DNA of 5,714 nucleotides from JAAXQD01 sp035529735 (GTDB lineage Bacteria > Desulfobacterota > Desulfobacteria > Desulfobacterales > UBA11574): NCBI GenBank assembly GCA_035529735.1, contig DATKWE010000230.1, positions 1 through 5,714 of the forward strand. The letters run 5' to 3'. Positions 1 to 5,150 of the stretch are shown piece by piece. The position numbers and the translations under genes were made by a program. Each line of letters begins with the position of its first letter. The first letter of the stretch is position 1. The notes under the pieces were generated by a model that worked only from the letters and a program-made list of their open reading frames with translations, made no database searches and was not told the DNA's origin.

Positions 1-780
1 GCGATGTTCATCCGGCAGCGGATTCGGATATACAAAATAATCGGAATGGACCCTAAATCCTATGGCGGTATCGATATTTACCGCCATTTTCTTTTTCAGC
101 CGGTTCGGAATATCCGTAAGTCTGAATAGATACGTTTTCTCGAACCTGAAGGGTGTCGGTAAATCGAATCTTATGGGGAATTCGGACTTAACCGTCTGCA
201 AATACGCCATCCATAATGCCTCACGATTCAAGGCCGCATTCTCGAAATCCGATCGTGAGCATTTTATGACCAACAGAAGATCGCTCGTAAGGGAGAACAC
301 AAGACTCCGGCCCATACATTTCATGTCGCAGCGTGGGTTCAAACCAGTTTTTCTGCAGAAATCATCCCAGCGGATCGACGAAACCCTATTAATTTTCTCC
401 TCGTTTAAAAAAGGTCCTGTTATATCCAGCGGAAGCGAGCCCAATGCCTCGGCCGCCGCCCGGTGTGAAGGTCCGACACAATCCGTGACAATATGCTTGA
501 GACGCTCGATAGATTTTGCCGCCAGGTCCCGATCTTCACAGGCGGACGCAAGAAAAAGGAGGGTTTTTGCCGCTTTTCTGTATAAAAAATAGGACTGCCT
601 CTGGGACGCGTGGACGCTTTTTTGGATCACATTGTGCAACGCATCGACCGTTTTCGATGATGCCAAAGAAGCGTTTTTGTTCAGATCGTATTCAAGCCTG
701 GAAACCGCCATATATGTGGCGGAAAAATCCTGACATGAGTTTAACAAATAATTTTCACTGTCCACAAGATCTACGTGCAT
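1..780 (-). CDS. Unrecognised protein with HEAT-like N-terminus and kinase-like N-lobe (C-terminus off window)
   Basis: This frame is open for 260 codons from an ATG at 780 to the left edge, so the C-terminus is missing. I do not firmly recognise the family. Residues about 64-118 are Ala/Leu-rich amphipathic helices resembling HEAT repeats. Residues about 157-200 look like a protein-kinase N-lobe: a Gly-containing strand (GRSLVF), then LLVIK with K173 where the ATP-binding lysine would sit, then REALWMAYL with E187 where the helix-C glutamate would sit. Two cysteines (C151, C155) precede it. No signal peptide or membrane segment is visible, so it is probably cytoplasmic. The ATG overlaps the pyk stop by 10 bases, behind a purine-rich GGAAGCAGGG, suggesting translational coupling. 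A kinase or pseudokinase (for example SidJ-like) is an inference; the catalytic loop and DFG region would lie outside the window. That the frame is coding is fairly sure; the function is not. Confidence 0.72.
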   Translation of the reverse strand, partial: MHVDLVDSENYLLNSCQDFSATYMAVSRLEYDLNKNASLASSKTVDALHNVIQKSVHASQRQSYFLYRKAAKTLLFLASACEDRDLAAKSIERLKHIVTDCVGPSHRAAAEALGSLPLDITGPFLNEEKINRVSSIRWDDFCRKTGLNPRCDMKCMGRSLVFSLTSDLLLVIKCSRSDFENAALNREALWMAYLQTVKSEFPIRFDLPTPFRFEKTYLFRLTDIPNRLKKKMAVNIDTAIGFRVHSDYFVYPNPLPDEHR

Positions 781-2246
781 TGCCCTGCTTCCGATTCAGT
801 CCGGTTGTTCTGCTTCGATGGACCCCTGAGGTCGATAATTTCAATTCGGTTGTTTGCTTGGGGGTATTTGGGCGAAGGTCCTGTGGACAAAACCACGAAT
901 TCTCCATCCACCCCGTGTGACCTTAGCCAGTTTCGGGCAAACTCGTTCCAGGTGTCAGGTGGATCGGGCTCATGTACCGGGTAAATACCGTAAGAAAGTG
1001 CAAGGGTTTGGCAGACGGCCTCATCAGCGCTCACTGCCGCAATCCAGACCGGCAATCTGAACCGGGTGATACTTCTCGCGGTTCCACCGCTCAGGCTGGG
1101 TACAAGTACCAGGGCAGGAGAAACATGCTCTACAATATTCTCCACGCTCATGGTGAGAAGATCTCTCATGCTGACATCGTCCTTTCGGTAAAATTCTCTC
1201 AGAATTTCCCTGACCTTATAACTGGGGCGACTGGGCTCGGTTGCGACTGCGATCTTGACGAGCATTTCCACAGATTCCACCGGATACTTCCCCACGGCGG
1301 ATTCGCCGGATAACATGACACAGTCTGTGCCGTCGAGGATGGCATTGGCCACATCCGTGGACTCCGCTCGAGTCGGACGCCGGTTATGGGTCATGGACTC
1401 CAACATCTGAGTGGCGGTAATGACCGGTTTGCCTTTGATATTCGCCATGTGTATCAGTTTTTTTTGATCCATGGCAATCCGTTCGATGGGTATTTCCACG
1501 CCCAGATCACCCCGGGCGACCATGATACCGTCGGCGGCTTCAAGAATTCCATCCAGGCGAGCGTTTGCTATCGAGCGTTCGATCTTGGCAATAATGAACG
1601 GATGGTAGGCCAAAGCTGCCGCAGCGTCACGGACGGCCTTAATATCTTCTGCCGACGCGACAAATGATTGGCTCACCACGTCGAAACCCTGTTCCGCAGC
1701 AAATTTGAGACATTCGTGGTCGCGGTCCGTAAAGGCGCTGATGCCGAGGTCGATGTCCGGCAAGTTGAGCCCTTTGTGCGATAGCAGTTCGCCGCCGACC
1801 ACGATCCGACAATGGACGTCTTTTTCTCCCACTGAGACCACCTGTATTTGAATGTAACCATCATTCAGGTACAAAGTGTCGCCGGGTTTCACGGCCTGCG
1901 GTAGACGGGAAAAGTTTACGGAAACCCGTTGGCTGTCACCGGCAATCTTTTCCGTAGTAAGGGTGAACACATCGCCGGTCTTCAATTCAATCGGCTCATC
2001 AGCGAGCTGGCCAATACGCATTTTGGGCCCAGACAGATCGCCCATTATGGCAATCCGTTTCCCGACTTCACGTGATGCGGCACGGATATTATCGATCACT
2101 TGCTTGTGACCGGCGAAATCGCCATGGGAGAAATTGAGGCGTGCCACGTTCATTCCGGCCCGGGTCATTTGTTCGATGACCTCAACCGACTGGGAGGCCG
2201 GTCCGATGGTGCAGACGATCTTGGTCTTGTTGGCCGGAAGTTTCAT
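771..2246 (-). CDS. pyk: Pyruvate kinase
   Basis: Converts phosphoenolpyruvate and ADP to pyruvate and ATP, the last step of glycolysis, in the cytoplasm. The protein is 491 residues, slightly longer than the usual 470-480 because of a hydrophilic C-terminal tail. Visible landmarks are the N-terminal TKIVCTIGPAS, VARLNFSHG with substrate-binding R36, a B domain at about 71-165, IIAKIE with catalytic K221 and metal ligand E223, ARGDLGVEIP with metal ligand D247, and ITATQMLESM with T279. The C-terminal allosteric-type domain (SGGTARSITRFR) is present, and there is no extra PEP-utiliser domain. Around the monovalent-cation site it reads D70-L71-S72-G-P-K75-M-R-I78, the pattern of K+-independent enzymes. 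The ATG at 2246 is chosen over an upstream in-frame TTG because it directly precedes the family's conserved N-terminus and has GGAG 10 bases upstream. It follows tesB by 131 bp and overlaps the next gene. Confidence 0.96.
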   Translation of the reverse strand: MKLPANKTKIVCTIGPASQSVEVIEQMTRAGMNVARLNFSHGDFAGHKQVIDNIRAASREVGKRIAIMGDLSGPKMRIGQLADEPIELKTGDVFTLTTEKIAGDSQRVSVNFSRLPQAVKPGDTLYLNDGYIQIQVVSVGEKDVHCRIVVGGELLSHKGLNLPDIDLGISAFTDRDHECLKFAAEQGFDVVSQSFVASAEDIKAVRDAAAALAYHPFIIAKIERSIANARLDGILEAADGIMVARGDLGVEIPIERIAMDQKKLIHMANIKGKPVITATQMLESMTHNRRPTRAESTDVANAILDGTDCVMLSGESAVGKYPVESVEMLVKIAVATEPSRPSYKVREILREFYRKDDVSMRDLLTMSVENIVEHVSPALVLVPSLSGGTARSITRFRLPVWIAAVSADEAVCQTLALSYGIYPVHEPDPPDTWNEFARNWLRSHGVDGEFVVLSTGPSPKYPQANNRIEIIDLRGPSKQNNRTESEAGQCT

Positions 2247-2256
2247 GGGCGCGTTT

Positions 2257-2260
2257 CTCC
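2257..2260 (-). promoter_or_regulatory. Ribosome binding site of pyk
   Basis: GGAG (within TTGGAGAAA on the minus strand) lies 10 bases before the ATG at 2246. It decides the pyk start: the open frame extends upstream to a TTG at 2333, but those 29 extra residues resemble nothing in pyruvate kinases and have no comparable site. Confidence 0.65.
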
Positions 2261-2377
2261 AATCTTGCTGTGGCAACAATCGATGGTATCTTGCCGGCAC
2301 TCCATCGTGGCGTCCTTTGTACTTAGTGCTCAAATGTATTTGCGGAAACCGGCTGAAAAAAACTGTCCCGTATTTTG

Positions 2378-3259
2378 CTATCCCTTAACATGGTGTCGGA
2401 TAAGGCCTTCCTGGTTCACGGAGGCAACGAGCTTTCCGTCCTGGGTGAAGACTTGCCCATGGTTCAATCCTTTGGCCCGGCAGGCGGTGGAACTCTTGAT
2501 AACGTACAAAAGCCATTGGTCCATTCTAAAATCCCTGTGGAACCACAAGGCGTGATCCAGGCTGGCGACTTGTATATTCGGCGCCCAATAACTATGCCCG
2601 TGTGGGTAAAGGGAGGTGTCCACCAGGCTGAAATCAGATGCATAGGCCAGCATATATTGGTGCACTTTCGGATCGTCGGGCATTCTGTCGATGGCCTTGA
2701 ACCATATATACTTAACCGGGTCCCTTTTTTCCGGAGCAAAGGGGTTGATGGGATTCACAGGTCTTAACTCGATCGGCTTTTTGCACAAGATTTTTTCTCG
2801 AATCGATTCCGGGATCTTATCCGCCACCTTCATGGCAAGCTCCAGCTCCGATTCTAAACCTTCCGGCCCGATAACCTCCGGCGCCCGGTCTTGATGATCG
2901 AATCCGGGCTCGTCGATTTGAAACGATGCCGCCATACTGAATATTGCGCGGCCTTTCTGTATGGCCACCACGCGGCGGGTGGTAAAACTCTTTCCGTCCC
3001 GGATGGCATCGACTTCATAAACGATCGGTTTGGTCACATCTCCCATTCGGAGAAAATAGGCATGCAGGCTATGGGCTTTGCGATCCGGCGGTATGGTTTC
3101 ATAAGCGGCCGATAGTGCCTGGCCCAGCACTTGACCGCCAAACACGCTGCCAAAGCCCAGATCCTGGCTCTGGCCTCGGAAAATGTTCTCTTCTATTTTT
3201 TCCAATATTAAAAGCTGCAGCAACTCTTCTAATACGTTGTTCTCGACACAAACATCCAT
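2378..3259 (-). CDS. tesB: Acyl-CoA thioesterase II
   Basis: Hydrolyses acyl-CoA to free fatty acid and CoA. The 293 residues match the family's usual length of about 285-290 and show the double-hotdog layout. The N-terminal hotdog has VFGGQVLGQAL (39-49), HSLHAYFLRMGD (63-74) and SFTTRRV (91-97). The C-terminal hotdog has MLAYASDF (203-210), ASLDHALWFHR (232-242), QWLLY and VNQEGLIR (281-288). By comparison with E. coli TesB the catalytic residues are D209, S233 and Q283; the E. coli enzyme has threonine at the middle position, so this is a conservative Thr-to-Ser change. The ATG at 3259 follows a strong GAGGAG site. It sits 116 bp after the phosphatase gene with its own candidate promoter and 131 bp before pyk, with no clear terminator between, so tesB-pyk read-through is likely. 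The physiological substrate cannot be told from sequence. Confidence 0.95.
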   Translation of the reverse strand: MDVCVENNVLEELLQLLILEKIEENIFRGQSQDLGFGSVFGGQVLGQALSAAYETIPPDRKAHSLHAYFLRMGDVTKPIVYEVDAIRDGKSFTTRRVVAIQKGRAIFSMAASFQIDEPGFDHQDRAPEVIGPEGLESELELAMKVADKIPESIREKILCKKPIELRPVNPINPFAPEKRDPVKYIWFKAIDRMPDDPKVHQYMLAYASDFSLVDTSLYPHGHSYWAPNIQVASLDHALWFHRDFRMDQWLLYVIKSSTACRAKGLNHGQVFTQDGKLVASVNQEGLIRHHVKG

Positions 3260-3298
3260 GGTTCTCCTCGTTTACGGCCCTTAAAATTTCATTTTGGA

Positions 3299-3328
3299 AA
3301 TCTAAGGTTATCCGCCTTCCGTTGTCAA
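3299..3328 (-). promoter_or_regulatory. Candidate sigma70-type promoter for tesB
   Basis: On the minus strand a perfect TTGACA (3328-3323) is followed, after 18 bp, by TAGATT (3304-3299, 4 of 6 matches); a 17-bp alternative, TTAGAT, matches less well. It would start RNA near 3292, about 33 bases before the tesB ATG. The -35 box is excellent and the -10 box mediocre. A short AAAAT/ATTTT inverted repeat (3283-3287 and 3291-3295) lies around the predicted start point. Confidence 0.45.
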
Positions 3329-3353
3329 AGGTACACCCCCAATAGCGCGAAAG

Positions 3354-3370
3354 TTTGGGATGTCCCCAAA
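3354..3370 (-). terminator. Small hairpin after the phosphatase gene, possible weak terminator
   Basis: TTTGGG and CCCAAA form a 6-bp stem around a 5-base loop, beginning 6 bases after the phosphatase stop codon. On the minus strand only CTTTCG follows, not a proper T run, so intrinsic termination would be weak. It may only be an mRNA 3'-end stabilising structure. Confidence 0.22.
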
Positions 3371-3375
3371 ATCCA

Positions 3376-4074
3376 TTAAATCACGGACCAAGGATTGACC
3401 GACAGCCCCTGCAAAAGATCTAAAACCGTCAAAGGCTGGTCGATAATAGCGCAGGCCCCACTTTCCTTTAGCTCTTTTGAGGATCGAAACCCCCAAAGCA
3501 CGCCAACGGGGAACATGCCGGCAGAAACAGCTGTTTTCATATCCGTCGCCATGTCGCCAAGATACAGAAAATTAGATGGGGGAATCGACATTTTTTTCGC
3601 GATTTCAAGGGCTCCCTGTGGATTCGGCTTACGGGGAACTGAATCGCGCTGCCCGAAAACAACATCGAAATCCCATTTTGACAGAAAGGCGTTGACACAG
3701 GTTTTTGTCATGGCATCCGGCTTGTTCGACAAAATGGCAAGTTTAACGCGTTTGGCCTTCAATCGATCCAAGAGATTGGGTATGCTGAAATAGAGTTTAG
3801 ACTTTACGTTATAATTGCGACTGTAATCTTCAACATATTCTTTTAGACAGGCATCGATATTTTTATCATTGCGATGTTCTTTGGGCAATGCACGTTCCAT
3901 AAGGGTTCTCGAGCCATCCCCCACAAACTTCCGGTAAGTGAAGATGGCATGCGTTGGAAAACTATTTTTGGACAGAACCCTGTTGACAGCATCACCGATA
4001 TCCTCCAGGGTGTCGATCAATGTCCCGTCAAGATCAAAAAGTACGGCTTCAAATATCATTTTTCTTTGTTGCAC
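3376..4074 (-). CDS. HAD-family phosphatase, phosphoglycolate phosphatase (Gph)-like
   Basis: A 232-residue haloacid dehalogenase hydrolase with a C1-type helical cap, close to the usual 220-230 residues of Gph proteins. Motif I is VLFDLDGTLIDT, with nucleophile D14 and acid/base D16. The helical cap follows at about 23-90. Motif II is ILSNKP (S116), motif III is the lysine in PRKPNP (K149), and motif IV is LGDMATD, with Mg2+ ligands D174 and D178. All four catalytic motifs are intact. In this family the likely reaction is removal of phosphate from 2-phosphoglycolate or another small phosphorylated metabolite; the substrate is not fixed by sequence, and PpaX- or nucleotidase-like roles are possible. 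The start is a GTG at 4074 with AAGGGG upstream; the ATG five codons later (4059) has no good site. It lies 104 bp after ydfG and may be co-transcribed with it. Confidence 0.88.
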   Translation of the reverse strand: MQQRKMIFEAVLFDLDGTLIDTLEDIGDAVNRVLSKNSFPTHAIFTYRKFVGDGSRTLMERALPKEHRNDKNIDACLKEYVEDYSRNYNVKSKLYFSIPNLLDRLKAKRVKLAILSNKPDAMTKTCVNAFLSKWDFDVVFGQRDSVPRKPNPQGALEIAKKMSIPPSNFLYLGDMATDMKTAVSAGMFPVGVLWGFRSSKELKESGACAIIDQPLTVLDLLQGLSVNPWSVI

Positions 4075-4078
4075 CCAT

Positions 4079-4084
4079 CCCCTT
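4079..4084 (-). promoter_or_regulatory. Ribosome binding site of the HAD phosphatase gene (GTG start)
   Basis: AAGGGG on the minus strand sits 4 bases before the GTG at 4074. The competing ATG at 4059 is preceded only by A-rich sequence (AACAAAGAAAA), so this site favours the GTG start. Confidence 0.5.
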
Positions 4085-4178
4085 AAAAAGTTTTATCCTG
4101 GTTCCGATTTCAAATGATATGGACTTAATACCCAAAGAACGTCTAAATCCCCATCATAGACTCTGAACGTCGATTCCG

Positions 4179-4937
4179 TCAACTATCGCGGTCGATGGCA
4201 AACGGTGCCCAGGTTTGACAAACCGGCATGACTTCCAAGCGGTTGATATTGATATGGGCCGGCAGGCTTGCAACCCAGTAAATCATTTCCGCAATATCCT
4301 CGGCGGTTAAAGGCTGTGTTCCTTCGTACACCTTGGCCGCTTTTTCCCCATCTCCCTTGAAACGAACCACCGAAAACTCGGTTTCCGCCAAACCGGGTTC
4401 GATATTGGTTATGCGTATGGGGGTCCCGAACAGATCGGCGCGCAAATTGAGGGAAAATTGTTTTACGAAAGCTTTGGTGGCGCCATATACATTTCCTCCC
4501 GGATACGGCCAGTCACCTGCAACAGAACCGATGTTGACAATATGTCCTCGATTTCGTTCGACCATGCCCGGCAGCACCGCCCGGGTACAGTACGTCAGTC
4601 CCTTGATATTGGTGTCCACCATGGTATCCCAGTTTGAAACATCTGCTTCGTGGGCCGCTTCAAGACCCAGCGCAAGACCGGCATTGTTCACGAGGACGTC
4701 CACATCCGAGAATTTTTCAGGCAGATTGGACAGTTCGTTCATCACTGCTTCCCGATTGCGGACATCCAGGGTAACGATGTGAACGGAGGTTTCACCCCCC
4801 AGTCTTTGCTGCAATGCTTTTAATCGTTCATTTCTTCTGGCCACCAGAACGAGCCGCCAGCCTTCTTTTGCGAAGCGTCGGGTGCAGGCCTCGCCAAAAC
4901 CCGATGTCGCCCCGGTTATTAGGATAATACCGCTCAT
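4179..4937 (-). CDS. ydfG: NADP-dependent short-chain dehydrogenase, YdfG-type (3-hydroxy acid / serine dehydrogenase)
   Basis: A 252-residue classical SDR. The Rossmann cofactor motif TGATSGFG is at 8-15, the paired arginines R34-R35 after strand 2 indicate NADP(H) preference, NNAG is at 84-87, and the catalytic tetrad is N110, S138, Y151 and K155 (YGATK). Long stretches closely follow my memory of E. coli YdfG: RAVLPGMVERN, GGNVYGATKAFV, QFSLNLR, IEPGL, VRFKGD and SLPAHININ. The E. coli enzyme oxidises L-allo-threonine, serine and 3-hydroxy acids and reduces malonic semialdehyde; the same range is inferred here. It is cytoplasmic, probably a tetramer as in the family. The ATG at 4937 has a perfect AAGGAG seven bases upstream. 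A promoter and an inverted repeat precede it, so it likely starts a transcription unit that may include the phosphatase. Confidence 0.93.
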   Translation of the reverse strand: MSGIILITGATSGFGEACTRRFAKEGWRLVLVARRNERLKALQQRLGGETSVHIVTLDVRNREAVMNELSNLPEKFSDVDVLVNNAGLALGLEAAHEADVSNWDTMVDTNIKGLTYCTRAVLPGMVERNRGHIVNIGSVAGDWPYPGGNVYGATKAFVKQFSLNLRADLFGTPIRITNIEPGLAETEFSVVRFKGDGEKAAKVYEGTQPLTAEDIAEMIYWVASLPAHININRLEVMPVCQTWAPFAIDRDS

Positions 4938-4952
4938 ATACAGTCTCCTTGC

Positions 4953-4983
4953 AATTTGAACCTGTCAAAAGGCTGTTCAAATT
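4953..4983. promoter_or_regulatory. Perfect inverted repeat in the ydfG leader, possible operator or mRNA hairpin
   Basis: AATTTGAAC (4953-4961) and GTTCAAATT (4975-4983) are exact reverse complements separated by 13 bases. The repeat lies between the candidate ydfG promoter and its AAGGAG site (4945-4950), two bases from the latter. It could bind a dimeric repressor downstream of the transcription start, or form a 9-bp mRNA stem beside the ribosome binding site. No regulator gene is visible in the window. Confidence 0.45.
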
Positions 4984-5004
4984 TTCCATTTCAAACAGTT
5001 CTCA

Positions 5005-5033
5005 AGTATAATAAACCCTCCACATTTTCGCAA
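5005..5033 (-). promoter_or_regulatory. Candidate sigma70-type promoter for ydfG
   Basis: On the minus strand TTGCGA (5033-5028, 4 of 6 matches to the -35 consensus) is separated by exactly 17 bp from TATACT (5010-5005, 5 of 6 matches to the -10 consensus). RNA would start near 4998, giving a leader of about 60 bases that contains the inverted repeat at 4953-4983. It lies just downstream of the structured element at 5043-5141, as expected for a new transcription unit. Confidence 0.55.
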
Positions 5034-5042
5034 TACATGAAA

Positions 5043-5141
5043 GGATCTTAGGTTCTTCTCCAATTTAGTTGGAGAAGAGGGTCCAAGGATTCCCTCCGGC
5101 CCATAGGGCCTACGGCCCGGAGGGAATCCTGGAACCGATCC
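5043..5141. repeat. Nested palindromic intergenic element, possibly a dispersed repeat or transcription end
   Basis: Three inverted repeats nest into one branched fold. The outer arm pairs GGATC (5043-5047) with GATCC (5137-5141) and GGTTC (5051-5055) with GAACC (5132-5136), with a TTA bulge. Inside are a first hairpin, TTCTTCTCCAA/TTGGAGAAGA (10-bp stem 5054-5063 with 5069-5078, loop TTTAG), and a second with a perfect 14-bp stem, AGGATTCCCTCCGG (5086-5099) with its complement (5117-5130). The second loop can form GGGCC-TAC-GGCCC. The outer arm and first hairpin compete for one or two bases. It begins 10 bases after the TrpF-like stop codon. It may end that transcript, but no long T run follows on the minus strand. 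The form resembles dispersed REP- or MITE-like intergenic repeats; only one copy is in this window. Confidence 0.6.
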
Positions 5142-5150
5142 GTTTAGGTT

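Noticed and set aside
62..592. Plus-strand open frame of 176 codons
   Set aside because: It lies wholly antisense to the 260-codon minus-strand frame that starts in pyk and stays open to the edge. Its translation shows no recognisable domain and no good ribosome binding site was seen.
2247..2333. Upstream TTG start adding 29 residues to pyruvate kinase
   Set aside because: The extension is unlike the pyruvate kinase N-terminus and has a weak start context. The ATG at 2246 has GGAG at a suitable distance and directly precedes the conserved TKIVCTIGPAS.
2100..2767. Overlapping plus-strand frames across the pyk-tesB junction
   Set aside because: They run antisense to the well-supported pyk and tesB genes, overlap one another, and have no family resemblance; they are shadow frames.
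3308..3496. 62-codon minus-strand frame overlapping the phosphatase 3' end
   Set aside because: It overlaps the conserved HAD C-terminus in another frame and shows no recognisable domain.
4963..4968. Perfect TTGACA on the minus strand upstream of ydfG
   Set aside because: A 17-bp spacer would put the -10 box on the ydfG ribosome binding site and start codon, so it cannot serve ydfG. It falls in the loop of the inverted repeat.
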